From an uncultured Clostridia bacterium (GTDB lineage Bacteria; Bacillota; Clostridia; TANB77; CAG-508): a stretch of 60,997 nucleotides of DNA. The notes beneath the pieces were generated by a model that was given only the letters and a program-made list of their open reading frames with translations, had not been told where the DNA came from and searched no databases. Every line of letters starts with the position of its first letter. Positions within the stretch are counted from its first letter, which is position 1. The translations under genes were made by a program, and so were the position numbers. The stretch lies in the NCBI GenBank assembly GCA_947627185.1, contig CANQVF010000011.1:1-60997 (forward strand), in the 5' to 3' direction. Below, piece after piece: positions 30,944 to 41,059 of the stretch.

Positions 30944-32969
30944 ATGAAAAAATATTCAAAAATTTTAACAATATTTGTAATATCATTATTTTTAGAAGTA
31001 ATAGTTTTTAATATTACTTCTTATCGTCTTTTATTTGGAAAATATGAAAAACAAGAATTTACTAATTTAGAATTTTCTGGATATAATGATGAAAATACAA
31101 AAGCTTATTTAAAAATAGATAATTTAAACAAAAAAGTAGGAACTATAAAATTAGAATTAAAGAACTTTGAAGAAGATGAAGTTACAGAATATAGAATTTA
31201 TTATTCAGATGAAACAAGTGATGAATATAATAGTTTGAATTCTAAATTTTATATAAATGATTATGAAAAATCTAAATATGTACCAGTATATTTATCTGGT
31301 GAAACTAAAGGAATTATTGTAGAAATAGATAAAAAAATTTATGATAATGGAAATTTTGATAAGCTAATTTTAAATGATAAAATACCGTTTAAAATTAGTT
31401 TAATAAGATTTTTATCAATATTAATAATATTATTGTTTGTATATAGTATTAAAAATTTTCAATTATTTAAAGAAAATTATTCTCAAAAAAATTTTAAACA
31501 AGAAATGGTTTTATTATCTATACTATTAGTTTTCTTTATTATACTTTCAGGAATTAATTCGTACTCTAGTGAAGAAAAGAGCGAAGGAACAAATTGGACT
31601 AGCTTTTTAAATACAGAAGGAGGAATATATAATAAAGACTTTGTAAATGCAATAAAAAGTGGAAAATTTTATATTTTAGAAAGACCAAATTCAAATGTTT
31701 TAGAATTAGAAAATCCTTATGATAATCTAACTAGAAATAAATTTGCTGAAAGAAATAAAGATTATGACTGGGATACAGCTTTATATAATGGACATGAATA
31801 TATATATTTTGGTATATTACCAGTTTTATTAATTTTCTTGCCATATAACGTAATATTTCATAGATATTTAAAGATTTCGGTAGTAGTATTTATTTTTTCA
31901 ATTTTTATATTTATTTTGCTAAAAGAAATATTGCTAAAATTTTTACAAAAATATTTTAAAGATATTCCTTTTAAAAATGTTGTATATTTCTTGATAATAT
32001 TTTGCTCTGGAACATTAATACTTTATGCAAATGGTATGTCTAGAGTATATGAAGTTGTTATAATAATGCGGATTATATTTTGTTTTGCAAGGTATTTATT
32101 TTATAATTAAATCTTCTGAAAATGAAGAAAAAAGATATTTTAATATTTTTCTAGGTTCACTTTTTTTAGCATTATCAGTTGCATGTAGACCAACAGATTT
32201 ATTAGCTTCATTATTAATAATTCCATACCTAGTAAATTTATTAATAGAAAATGTAAAGGAATTTAAGCAAAATAAAGCAAAATTGTTTAAATTAATTTTT
32301 GCTGTGAGTGTGCCATATTTAACTGTTGGAATCTTACTTATGTATTATAACTATATACGATTTGAAAATCCATTTGATTTTGGTGCAAAATATCAATTAA
32401 CTATAGCAAATTTGTATAATTTAAAAAGTAGATTATATGTTATTCCTATTGGTTTGATAACTAATTTATTTGGAATACCAAATTTTATATTAGATTTTCC
32501 ATTTATTGTAAATAATGGAAACATTCCAGTATTTTATGGATATTATTATATAGAAGATATGCTTGGTGGATTATTTATTATAGCACCAATTTGTTTCTTC
32601 ATTTTCTTAGTAATAAAAATTAATAAAAAAATTAATAATAAACAATTAAAAATATTAATAAATTCTTTAATAATAGTAGGATTACTAATATCAATTATAA
32701 GTATAGTAATGGCAGGAAGTAATCAAAGATATTTAATTGACTATGCTTGGATATTTGTTTTAGCAGGAATTTTAATATTCTCTTGTTTATACAGTTCTTT
32801 AAAATCGGAAGAAGGAAGAACAATTTTACAATCTATTTTAGGAATAATAACAATTTATATGTTCTTAATTTCAATTATATTAGGAGCAGTTTCAGAAAAA
32901 AATTATATAAGAGATAATTCTCCTAAAGAATATTATAAAACTAAATATACAGTATGTTTTTGGGAATAA
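30944..32969 (+). pseudogene. Multi-pass membrane protein gene broken by a one-base frameshift
   Basis: Two overlapping frames form one protein: the first from 30944 (signal-like helix, beta-rich domain to residue 150, then helices) and the second continuing the helices to 32969. Removing one base gives an uninterrupted 674-residue protein. The join is between ATG at 32066 and GGA at 32070, where the reading VYEVVIIM should continue as GLYFVLQGIYF. The first frame otherwise stops at 32110. The start has a GGA-type site. The protein looks like a GT-C-type or oligosaccharide-handling membrane protein, paired with the flavoprotein upstream. It may be an assembly error, a true mutation, or a recoded gene (see findings). 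Confidence 0.75.
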
Positions 32970-32982
32970 AGAAAGGAAAGAT

Positions 32983-33543
32983 ATGAAATTATTAATGCAT
33001 ACTTGTTGTGCTCCATGTAGTGTTTATTGTATAGATTCTTTAAGAAAGGAAAAAATTGAACCAGTTTTATATTGGTTTAATCCCAATATACATCCATACA
33101 TAGAATATAAAACAAGAAGAGATACTTTAATTGAATATTCAAAAATGATAAATGCAGAACTTATTATTAATGAAAACTATGGATTAAATGATTTTTGTAA
33201 AAATGTAATAGATGACTTGAATAATAGATGCATAAATTACTGTTATAAAGTTCGACTAGAAGAAACTGTAAAATATGCAAAACAAAACGGATTTGATACT
33301 TTTACAACAACTCTTTTGGTAAGTCCATATCAAAAACATGATGAGATAAAATTACTTTGTGAAAAATTGGCTAAAGAATATGATATAAATTTTCTATATA
33401 GAGATTTTAGAATTGGTTTTAGAGAAGGACAAGCAAAAGCTAGAGAATTAGGATTATATATGCAAAAATATTGTGGATGTATTTTTTCAGAGGAAGATAG
33501 ATATAAAACTAAAATAGAAAAAGATAAGAAAATGTGGGGGTAA
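32983..33543 (+). CDS. queH: Epoxyqueuosine reductase QueH
   Basis: QueH reduces epoxyqueuosine to queuosine in tRNA and is the cofactor-B12-independent alternative to QueG. The 186-residue protein has the N-terminal HTCCAPCSVYC cysteine cluster, the middle RCINYCYKVRLEET motif, and the C-terminal YCGCIFSEEDRY motif that together bind its 4Fe-4S cluster and metal. GAAAGGA precedes the ATG. Directly downstream is a scar containing a repeat of its own 3' end. Confidence 0.94.
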   Translation: MKLLMHTCCAPCSVYCIDSLRKEKIEPVLYWFNPNIHPYIEYKTRRDTLIEYSKMINAELIINENYGLNDFCKNVIDDLNNRCINYCYKVRLEETVKYAKQNGFDTFTTTLLVSPYQKHDEIKLLCEKLAKEYDINFLYRDFRIGFREGQAKARELGLYMQKYCGCIFSEEDRYKTKIEKDKKMWG

Positions 33544-33672
33544 GTGTATTGTTCAGAGGAAGATAGGTATTTACGACACAATTGATAATAAGTTGATTGA
33601 AATACCATTAGAAATAATAAGTTTGTCTAAAAATTTATCAAAGTTAAAAGAAGAAGTAAGGAGGAGTACTTA
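33544..33672 (+). other. Gene scrap with repeat of the queH 3' end
   Basis: The 15-base word TTCAGAGGAAGATAG at 33486-33500 inside queH recurs at 33552-33566. Reading the second copy in one frame recalls the queH C-terminus (CSEEDRY...). From 33553 another frame stays open to 33672 (RKIGIYDTIDNKLIEI... ending RRSTY), with no start codon. It looks like the tail of a lost gene. Confidence 0.5.
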
Positions 33673-34026
33673 TTGAAAAAGAAAAAAGATAATGAGATAT
33701 CTATTCGTTCGAGTGCAGCAGAATATTTAACTTATGTAGCAGCAATAGGAGATAATCCTGAATCCATAGAAGTTAGATATGAAGATGAAAATATTTGGCT
33801 TACCCAAAAGATGTTAGCTACGTTATATGGAATTGAATTAAACACAATAAATTATCATATTAAAAAAATTTATGAAGATAATGAATTAGAAGAAGATTCA
33901 ACTATTCGAAATTTTCGAATAGTTCAAAAAGAAGGTAACAGAGAGGTTTCAAGGATACTAATAAAAGTTTTGATATTGCTAATAAAATTGGAATATGAAT
34001 ACCCAATAGTTACGAAGACATTATAA
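33673..34026 (+). pseudogene. Truncated RhuM-family gene
   Basis: A TTG start after AAGGAGG yields 117 residues. Residues 20-95 match the N-terminal half of the RhuM ('virulence protein') family, with the IWLTQKMLATLYGI helix-turn-helix region and the HIKKIYEDNELEEDSTIRNF segment. After NREVSR the sequence leaves the family pattern. In neighbouring frames up to about 34060, pieces such as DTNKSFDIANKIGI and PNSYEDIIKLLKEYEI are readable, so the 3' part is frame-broken or replaced. RhuM proteins are common in mobile or restriction-linked islands. Confidence 0.65.
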
Positions 34027-34124
34027 AATTACTAAAAGAATATGAAATAACTGGTATATGAAAAGTTAGAATTTAAAATAGTATAAAAATTTAAAAATAA
34101 TTTTATAAAAAAATATTTTATAAA

Positions 34125-34158
34125 GCGTGCCAAATAGTAATAAATACTATTTGACACG
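34125..34158. promoter_or_regulatory. Imperfect palindrome overlapping the -35 box
   Basis: CGTGCCAAATAGTA and TACTATTTGACACG face each other across a 5-base spacer. The right arm contains the -35 TTGACA, the position of a repressor operator. It can also fold as a terminator-like hairpin for the upstream scar. Confidence 0.55.
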
Positions 34159-34179
34159 TTTAAATTTTTATTGTATACT
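34151..34179 (+). promoter_or_regulatory. Consensus promoter of the acquired FAD dehydrogenase
   Basis: TTGACA (34151-34156), exactly 17 bases, then TATACT (34174-34179). This is the strongest-looking promoter in the window; the transcript would start near 34186 and carry a leader of about 130 bases. Confidence 0.8.
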
Positions 34180-34186
34180 TAATTAT

Positions 34187-34239
34187 GTAAAGCTTTTTTT
34201 GCTTTACGTTAAGAAAAAAACACGCAATTTGTGTTTTTT
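34187..34239 (+). promoter_or_regulatory. Structured leader with attenuator-like hairpin
   Basis: A first hairpin (GTAAAGC/GCTTTAC, 34187-34207) is followed by a second (AAAAACAC/GTGTTTTT, 34215-34239) ending in a run of T. The second resembles a weak intrinsic terminator 80 bases upstream of the coding start, the arrangement of attenuation-controlled resistance genes. Confidence 0.45.
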
Positions 34240-34318
34240 AGGAAGGGGGCTACAAATTTATTTTTTTCCATGTAACACACAAAAAGAGAACAGACAAAAG
34301 GAAAGGAGAGTTGTTAAT

Positions 34319-35734
34319 ATGGGGAAAAAAGAAAAGTATGACATCATAGTTGTAGGAGGCGGTCCTGCTGGTGCGTTTTTTGCACTCGAGATGATCAAAA
34401 CACACCCGGAAAAGAGTATTTTGCTAATTGAACGGGGAAAACGTGTAGAACAGCGGAAGTGTCCTGAGGCTGAAACAGGCAAATGTCTTAAATGCAAACC
34501 TTTTTGCCAGATCATGAATGGCTTTTCCGGAGCAGGTGCCTTTTCAGATGGAAAATTGTCTCTTTATAACAAGGAAGATGATGACTTCTATGTCGGAGGC
34601 AACCTGCACAAGTATGCTGGTGTTGATGAGACCAAGCGTCTTATTGACTACACTGATGGCATATATTTGGAATTCGGAGCGACAAAAGAGCTGGAGGGAG
34701 TTGACCATCCTGGAGAAATTTCTCTTATTCGGAAGACTGCCGAAACAGCTGGATTGGATCTTATTAACATTCCAATTCGCCATCTGGGAACTGATAAAGC
34801 TCACATCTTGTACCAGAAGATTGAGAATTATCTTGAGAAACATGGTGTGGAATTTCTTTTTAATGCTGAAGTTCAGGATCTTACCATTGAGGATAACATT
34901 GTACATGGTGTGATCTACAAGGTTAAAAATGAAATCTACTATGTTAGTGCAGATACAGTGGTGCTCGCGGTTGGAAGGGTTGGTGCAAACTGGCTGTTAG
35001 AGTTGTGCAATAAGCACAATATCAAAACATCACCAGGTGTTATTGATGTTGGTGTTCGTTATGAGCTTAAAGACTCTGTCATGGCTCAGATTAACGAACT
35101 CCTTTATGAGGGAAAATTCATTGCAAAACCTTTGCCATACAACGACAAGGTGAGAACATTTTGTCAGAATCCATCTGGCTTTGTTACCACCGAGGTTTAT
35201 GATGGAGGAGTTACTTTGGTGAATGGGCATGCTCTTAAAGACACAAAAAGTACCAATACAAATTTGGCACTTTTAGTTTCTCTTAACTTGAGGGATATGC
35301 CGAATCCGATGGAGTATTCACGGAACATCGCAAGGAACATGAATGCTCTTGCTGGCGGAAATGTTATTGTACAACGTCTTGGCGATATAAGAATGGGAAA
35401 GAGAACATGGCCAGAAGAACTGGAAAAAAATTCGGTTGTTCCAACTCTAAAGTCAGCTTCTGCAGGAGATCTCAGCTTGGCGATGCCGTATCGTGAACTC
35501 TGTGATATTTTGGGGTTCATTGAGATGATGGACAAAGTTGCTCCAGGATTTGCAAATCCAGACAACTTGATGTATGGTCCAGAGCTGAAGTTCTACTCTA
35601 ACAAAGTTGAGCTCAGCACTTCGCTGGAAACCAGCGTGAGTGGACTTTACAGCATCGGTGATGGTTGTGGACTGACTCGTGGACTTATGATGGCTTCGGC
35701 CTCTGGAGTCTACTTGGCCAGAAAAATGTTTTAA
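34319..35734 (+). CDS. FAD-dependent dehydrogenase (COG2509-like), horizontally acquired
   Basis: A 471-residue flavoprotein with the N-terminal GGGPAGAFFALEM dinucleotide motif (about residues 12-24), a cysteine cluster (CPEAETGKC, CLKC, CKPFC) near 45-62 that could bind iron-sulfur, NGFSGAGAFSDGKL, and C-terminal GDGCGLTRGLMMASASG closing the FAD site. The ATG at 34319 follows AAAGGAGAG; a longer TTG frame from 34127 runs through the promoter and is rejected. Base composition and codon use differ sharply from all neighbours: CTG, GGC, CGT and four CGG codons are used, whereas native genes avoid them. With its own promoter, leader and terminator it is a self-contained transferred unit. Substrate unknown. 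Confidence 0.85.
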   Translation: MGKKEKYDIIVVGGGPAGAFFALEMIKTHPEKSILLIERGKRVEQRKCPEAETGKCLKCKPFCQIMNGFSGAGAFSDGKLSLYNKEDDDFYVGGNLHKYAGVDETKRLIDYTDGIYLEFGATKELEGVDHPGEISLIRKTAETAGLDLINIPIRHLGTDKAHILYQKIENYLEKHGVEFLFNAEVQDLTIEDNIVHGVIYKVKNEIYYVSADTVVLAVGRVGANWLLELCNKHNIKTSPGVIDVGVRYELKDSVMAQINELLYEGKFIAKPLPYNDKVRTFCQNPSGFVTTEVYDGGVTLVNGHALKDTKSTNTNLALLVSLNLRDMPNPMEYSRNIARNMNALAGGNVIVQRLGDIRMGKRTWPEELEKNSVVPTLKSASAGDLSLAMPYRELCDILGFIEMMDKVAPGFANPDNLMYGPELKFYSNKVELSTSLETSVSGLYSIGDGCGLTRGLMMASASGVYLARKMF

Positions 35735-35775
35735 TTTGTAGTAACCTAGTTTGTATGCTTTATAGCAAACGAAAG

Positions 35776-35803
35776 GAGATTCCCGAAAGGGAATCTCTTT
35801 TTA
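35776..35803 (+). terminator. Strong intrinsic terminator after the acquired gene
   Basis: A perfect 9-bp stem GAGATTCCC/GGGAATCTC with a GAAA tetraloop is followed by TTTTTATAT. It marks the right edge of the acquired unit. Confidence 0.92.
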
Positions 35804-35926
35804 TATCTACTAATATTTTATGAATAAAAAATATTAGTAGAAAAAAAATAAATTATATGATATACTCTAAATAAATTTTATATAGTACAATTATCATAAA
35901 ATTTTATTAGAAAGGAAAGTTTTTAT

Positions 35927-36868
35927 ATGAAAACTATTACTTTAAAAATAATGATAATTATAACAATTGTTTTTATTATGTTTAGTAATTGTTATAAAAC
36001 TTATACAGTAGAAAATAGAATTTCAAAAGAATCATTAGAAAATGCTCTTGAAAAGTTTGTAGATTCGCAGGAAAATAATCAAAATTATGATATTAAATTA
36101 ATTAGTAATGATCTTATTGAAATAACTACATCAGATGGAAGTAAATATAATTTAAATTTTGATTTACAAAATGAAGAAAATATAATTTTTAAATTAGAAA
36201 TGTTTGTAAAAAATGGAATGTCATATAATGATTTTAAAAGTCAAACAGATAATTTAATGTTACCTATGTTAGGATATTTAGCTATAGCACATATAAATAA
36301 TATTGAATATAGTGATTCAATAGCTTATTTTTCTGATATTCATATGAATAGCAATTGGAATGGAAATTTTTATAGTAATAGTCCATATTCAATTATAGAT
36401 GATTCTGGAAATACTATATTAAGTGGAGGTTCAAAAAATATTAAAGTTTCAGAGTTCTCAAATAAAGTAATGGAATATGTGAATTTAACATATAAAAATC
36501 AAGAATCAATTAATGATAATGACAATATAAATTCATTTATTTGGACTATTGAAAAAGAAGAAGTGGCAAATGCAAATGATACTTGTAAACTTATATCTAC
36601 CTTAAAAGTAAATTTAAATTCAGAATTTCAAAAAATTAAAAATTATGCTAATTCAATAAATACAAATACTCATAATGAAATAGCAAATAGTAATATAAAT
36701 AGCAATATTAGTAATAATATTGAAAATAATACTCAAAATCATGATAACACTACAAAAGATGGAACATTACCAGCAGTTGGAAATGGAAAGCTAATTGGAA
36801 TAGTAATAGGAATGTCTATTTTAATTTTATTAATAGCAATAATAAGATCAAGCAAATTTAGAGAATAA
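35927..36868 (+). CDS. Secreted, C-terminally anchored protein of unknown function
   Basis: A 313-residue protein with an N-terminal hydrophobic segment (about 5-22), a mixed extracellular region to about 230, an asparagine/serine-rich linker (residues 240-280), and a C-terminal LPAVGNGK followed by a hydrophobic helix and a short basic tail. That layout resembles a sortase sorting signal, although LPAVG lacks the usual threonine. It could equally be a simple membrane anchor. GAAAGGAAAG precedes the ATG. polA follows 17 bases later. Confidence 0.65.
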   Translation: MKTITLKIMIIITIVFIMFSNCYKTYTVENRISKESLENALEKFVDSQENNQNYDIKLISNDLIEITTSDGSKYNLNFDLQNEENIIFKLEMFVKNGMSYNDFKSQTDNLMLPMLGYLAIAHINNIEYSDSIAYFSDIHMNSNWNGNFYSNSPYSIIDDSGNTILSGGSKNIKVSEFSNKVMEYVNLTYKNQESINDNDNINSFIWTIEKEEVANANDTCKLISTLKVNLNSEFQKIKNYANSINTNTHNEIANSNINSNISNNIENNTQNHDNTTKDGTLPAVGNGKLIGIVIGMSILILLIAIIRSSKFRE

Positions 36869-36885
36869 ATATTTTGGAGGAAATT

Positions 36886-39585
36886 TTGGAAAAAATAGCA
36901 ATTATTGATGGAAATAGTATTTTAAATAGAGCATTTTATGGAATAATGAGTAGTAAAATGCTTCAAACAGCAGATGGAACTTATACAAATGCTGTTTATG
37001 GATTTTTGGCAATAATGTTTAAATTATTAGAAGATGAAAAACCAGATTATTTGGCTGTTGCTTTTGATGTAAAACATCCTACTAAAAGACATGAAATGTA
37101 TAAAGATTATAAAGGTACAAGAAAAGGAATGCCAGATGAACTTGCAATGCAAATGCCAATTATAAAGCAAGTATTAGAAGCAATGAATATAACGATAATA
37201 GAAAAACCAGGATACGAAGCTGATGATATTTTAGGAACAATTGCAAAATATGCAGAAAAGCAAGGACTTGATGTTACATTACTTACAGGAGACAGAGATT
37301 CTTTTCAACTTGCATCTAATAAAATAACAATTAGAATTCCTAGAACAAAAAATGGAAAAACTGAAACAGAAAATTTTGACAGAAATAAAATTTTAGAAGT
37401 ATATGGTTTAGAACCTAAAGATTTAATAGAAGTAAAAGGTTTAATGGGAGATTCTTCTGACAATATACCAGGAGTTCCAGGAGTTGGAGAAAAAACAGCT
37501 CTAAATCTAATTAAAGAATATAAAACAATTGATAATATATATAGTAAATTAGAAAATGGCGAAGAAATTGCTAAAGGTAAATTAAAAGAAAATCTTGAAA
37601 ATAATAAAGATTTAGCAATACTTTCTAGAGAATTGGGAAGAATTGATATTAATGCTCCTATTGAGAAAGATTTATCAAACTTTAAAGTTATAGAATGGGA
37701 TAGAAAAAAAGTATTAGAAATATTCAAAAATTTAAGATTTAATAGATATATAGAAAGATTTGAATTAGAAAAAGAGAAAAATACACCATCTGAAACCACT
37801 AAAAATCTTTTTGAATATAAAGAATTGAGAAATGAAAAAGAAATAGAAAATATTATAAATAAAGTTAATGAAGTAAAAATTTTAAATTATTATTTTGAAA
37901 CAGTTAAAAAAGATGATTTTAATTTAATAATAAAAAAAGAGATAAAATTTATTAACATTTATTTGGAAAATGAAAATACAGTTTATAATGTTAAATTTGA
38001 TAAAACAAATTTTAAAAAGATATTTGAAAATGAAACTATTTTAAAATGTGGATATAAAATCAAAGAAGATTATATTTTGTTAATGCAACAAGAAATTATA
38101 CCAGAAAATATGATGTTTGATGCTGAAATTGCGGCATACATTATAAATGCAACTTCTAATGCATATTCTTTAGAAGAAATTGCAAGGCAATATTTAAATA
38201 TAGATTTAGATAATTTTTCTAATGAAGAAAAAGATGAAATTCAAACTAGTTTATTTGATACAGAAACAAATTTAGAAGAAAAAACTAATTATAAATATGG
38301 TATTTATGCATATGTAATAGGAAAATCAAGAGAGAAATTACTAGAAGAATTAAAAAATATTAATTCTTTAGATTTATTTACTAATATAGAAATGCCAATT
38401 AGTACAATACTTGCCAATATGCAGTGGGAAGGAATGTTAATAGATGAAAAAGAATTAATTAAATATGGAGAAAATTTAAAAAAGCATATTGAAGAATTAA
38501 GAATAGATATATATAGTTTAGCTGGTGAAGAGTTTAATGTTAATTCTACAAAACAATTAGCAGAAATTCTTTTTGAAAAATTAAAATTAACGCCAACCAA
38601 AAAAACTAAAAGTGGCTATTCAACTGATGTTGATGCATTAGAAAAAATTAGAGATTCACATCCAATAATTGAAAAAATATTAGAATACAGACAACTTATG
38701 AAATTGAATTCTACTTATGTAGAAGGAATGATACCTTTTATTAATTTAAAAACAGGAAGAATTCATACATTTTTTCATCAAACAGTTACAGCAACAGGTA
38801 GATTAAGTAGTACAGATCCAAATCTTCAAAACATTCCTACTAGAACAGAACTTGGTAAAAAATTAAGAAAAGTATTTAAGGCTGGAGAAGGAAAAGTATT
38901 TGTAGATGCAGATTATTCACAAGTAGAACTTAGAATATTAGCACATATTGCAAATGATAAAACAATGATAGATGCTTTTAATTTAGGAGCAGATATTCAT
39001 ACAATAAGTGCTTCACAAGTATTTAAAGTGCCTATAGAAGATGTTTCAAAACAATTAAGAAGTAAAGCAAAAGCTGTAAATTTTGGAATAGTATATGGAA
39101 TTAGTGATTTTGGTTTAGCAGAGCAAATAGATATAAAAAGAAAAGAAGCAAAACAATATATTGAACAATACTTAGAAACATATCATGGAATAAAAGATTA
39201 TATGTCAGATATTGTAGAAAGTGCAAAGAAAAAAGGATATGTTGAAACTATTTTTGGAAGAAGAAGATATATTCAGGAATTAAATTCAAAAAATTATATG
39301 GTTAGAAAATTCGGAGATAGAGCAGCAATGAATACACCAATTCAGGGAACTGCTGCTGATATAATGAAAATTGCTATGATAAAAGTTTATAATGAACTAA
39401 AAAATAGAAATCTAAAATCTAAAATTGTTTTACAAATTCATGATGAACTTATTATAGAAACACTTTTAGAAGAAAAAGAGGAAGTTAAACAAATTTTAAA
39501 AGATTGCATGGAAAATGCAGCAAAACTTAATGTTCCTTTAAATGTTGATGTAGAAGAAGGAAAAAATTGGTATCAAGCAAAATAA
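36886..39585 (+). CDS. polA: DNA polymerase I
   Basis: PolA processes Okazaki fragments and fills repair gaps. The 899-residue protein has the 5' nuclease domain (1-290; GYEADDILGT, TGDRDSFQL, GLMGDSSDNIPGVPGVG), a degenerate 3'-5' exonuclease domain (about 300-470) in which the metal-binding DxE is not recognisable, and the polymerase domain with TATGRLSSTDPNLQNIP, DADYSQVELRILAHI, the KAVNFGIVYG helix and the QIHDELIIE motif C. Loss of proofreading is common in Firmicute PolA. TTG at 36886 is preferred because GGAGG (36876-36880) lies 5 bases before it; the in-frame TTG at 36874 overlaps that site. Confidence 0.96.
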   Translation: MEKIAIIDGNSILNRAFYGIMSSKMLQTADGTYTNAVYGFLAIMFKLLEDEKPDYLAVAFDVKHPTKRHEMYKDYKGTRKGMPDELAMQMPIIKQVLEAMNITIIEKPGYEADDILGTIAKYAEKQGLDVTLLTGDRDSFQLASNKITIRIPRTKNGKTETENFDRNKILEVYGLEPKDLIEVKGLMGDSSDNIPGVPGVGEKTALNLIKEYKTIDNIYSKLENGEEIAKGKLKENLENNKDLAILSRELGRIDINAPIEKDLSNFKVIEWDRKKVLEIFKNLRFNRYIERFELEKEKNTPSETTKNLFEYKELRNEKEIENIINKVNEVKILNYYFETVKKDDFNLIIKKEIKFINIYLENENTVYNVKFDKTNFKKIFENETILKCGYKIKEDYILLMQQEIIPENMMFDAEIAAYIINATSNAYSLEEIARQYLNIDLDNFSNEEKDEIQTSLFDTETNLEEKTNYKYGIYAYVIGKSREKLLEELKNINSLDLFTNIEMPISTILANMQWEGMLIDEKELIKYGENLKKHIEELRIDIYSLAGEEFNVNSTKQLAEILFEKLKLTPTKKTKSGYSTDVDALEKIRDSHPIIEKILEYRQLMKLNSTYVEGMIPFINLKTGRIHTFFHQTVTATGRLSSTDPNLQNIPTRTELGKKLRKVFKAGEGKVFVDADYSQVELRILAHIANDKTMIDAFNLGADIHTISASQVFKVPIEDVSKQLRSKAKAVNFGIVYGISDFGLAEQIDIKRKEAKQYIEQYLETYHGIKDYMSDIVESAKKKGYVETIFGRRRYIQELNSKNYMVRKFGDRAAMNTPIQGTAADIMKIAMIKVYNELKNRNLKSKIVLQIHDELIIETLLEEKEEVKQILKDCMENAAKLNVPLNVDVEEGKNWYQAK

Positions 39586-39644
39586 ATAATTTTTTTAAAA
39601 CTTTATTTATGAAAATAAAGCTTATAGTAAAATAAAAGTAAACC

Positions 39645-39673
39645 TTGACAATTAACATAATATGTTATAAAAT
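39645..39673 (+). promoter_or_regulatory. Promoter for metK
   Basis: TTGACA (39645-39650), 17 bases, TAAAAT (39668-39673) within the same ATGTTATAAAAT context as the miaB promoter. The leader is only about 45 bases, too short for a large riboswitch. Confidence 0.7.
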
Positions 39674-39723
39674 ATGCGAAGTAAAAAATTAAATTATCAA
39701 GAGTGGACGAGAGAAGAGGAATT

Positions 39724-40869
39724 ATGAAAAGATTATTTACATCTGAAAGTGTAACAGAAGGTCATCCAGATAAACTTTGTGATTACATATCTGATAGTAT
39801 ATTAGATGCATATTTAACAAGAGATCCATATTCAAGAGTAGCTTGTGAAACTGTTGCTGGAAAAGGACAAATATTAGTAACAGGAGAAATAACTTCAAAT
39901 GCAGAAGTAGATATTGAAAAAATAGTACGAGAAACAATTAAAGAAATAGGTTTTGACAATGAAAATACAGATATAGATTATAAAACTTGTAAAGTATTAT
40001 TAAATATATCTAAACAGTCTCAAGATATTGCTTTAGGAGTGGACAAGTCTTTAGAACAAAAGCAAGGCTCAAAGGAAGAATCAGAAGGAGCAGGGGATCA
40101 AGGAATGATGTTCGGATATGCCACTGATGAAACAGAAGTATATATGCCAATGCCTATCTATTTAGCACATAAACTTGCTAAAAGATTAGCTTATGTTCGT
40201 AAACAAAATATTTTAAGTTATATAAGACCAGATGGAAAAGTTCAAGTTACAGTAGAATATGAAAAAGGTGAACCTAAAAGAGTAGACACAATAGTAGTAT
40301 CTAGTCAGCACACTGATAAAGTAAATCTTAATAGGTTAAAAGAAGAAATAAAAGAATATGTTATAAAACCAGTAGTACCAGAAAAATTATTAGATAAAGA
40401 TACAAAATATTTTATAAATCCAACAGGAAGATTTGTTATAGGAGGACCATTAGGAGATAGTGGTTTAACTGGTAGAAAAATAATAGTTGATACTTATGGT
40501 GGTTATAGTAGGCATGGTGGAGGAGCTTTTTCTGGAAAAGATCCAACAAAAGTAGATAGATCAGCAGCATATATGGCAAGATTTATCGCTAAAAATATTG
40601 TAGCAAATGGATTTGCAAGAAAATGTGAAATACAACTTTCTTATGCTATTGGAGTTGCTAAACCAGTTTCAATTTATGTAGACACTTTTGGAACTGGAAA
40701 AATACCAGATAATGAAATTGTAAAGAAAATTAATAATACATTTAATTTAACACCTAGAGGAATAATTGAAACTTTAGATTTAAGAAAACCAATATATAAG
40801 AAAACTACGAATTACGGCCATTTTGGAAAAAAAGATTTACCTTGGGAACAAATAATAAAATTAGTTTAA
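39724..40869 (+). CDS. metK: S-adenosylmethionine synthetase
   Basis: MetK makes SAM from methionine and ATP, the donor used by MiaB and the radical SAM family. The 381-residue protein has [12 protein letters not shown] at the N-terminus, [12 protein letters not shown] near 120-131, and the P-loop-like [19 protein letters not shown] near 260. I chose ATG 39724, 3-4 bases after AGAGGA; the in-frame TTG 21 bases upstream adds residues not seen in the family. A terminator follows. Confidence 0.97.
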   Translation: MKRLFTSESVTEGHPDKLCDYISDSILDAYLTRDPYSRVACETVAGKGQILVTGEITSNAEVDIEKIVRETIKEIGFDNENTDIDYKTCKVLLNISKQSQDIALGVDKSLEQKQGSKEESEGAGDQGMMFGYATDETEVYMPMPIYLAHKLAKRLAYVRKQNILSYIRPDGKVQVTVEYEKGEPKRVDTIVVSSQHTDKVNLNRLKEEIKEYVIKPVVPEKLLDKDTKYFINPTGRFVIGGPLGDSGLTGRKIIVDTYGGYSRHGGGAFSGKDPTKVDRSAAYMARFIAKNIVANGFARKCEIQLSYAIGVAKPVSIYVDTFGTGKIPDNEIVKKINNTFNLTPRGIIETLDLRKPIYKKTTNYGHFGKKDLPWEQIIKLV

Positions 40870-40924
40870 TCTTGATTAAGTTATAGAAATCATTAAAAAA
40901 ATTAGATATAAAAGTAACAAAAAG

Positions 40925-40956
40925 ATGTCAAAAGTGCTAACTTTTGGCATTTTTTT
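40925..40956 (+). terminator. Intrinsic terminator after metK
   Basis: An 11-bp stem (40925-40935 with 40940-40950, one G-U pair) closed by a GCTA loop and followed by six T. Confidence 0.9.
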
Positions 40957-41059
40957 AACATAAATGTAATATGGAAATTATTGACTTTGAAATATTTTAT
41001 TTATATAATTTATTTGTAAAATAATGTGGAAAAATGTACTTATGAAAGAGGTGATATAG

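Noticed and set aside
34127..34318. In-frame N-terminal extension of the FAD dehydrogenase from a TTG
   Set aside because: It runs through the promoter and leader hairpins; the ATG at 34319 has the ribosome site and matches the family start.
39596..39622. CTTTATTT/AAATAAAG hairpin after polA
   Set aside because: The stem is pure AT apart from its ends and lacks a T run, so terminator function is not supported.
39694..39713. Sequence upstream of metK resembling the 5' strand of an S-box (SAM-I) riboswitch
   Set aside because: It lies only about 10 bases before the metK start, leaving no room for the rest of the riboswitch, and none of the conserved core follows.
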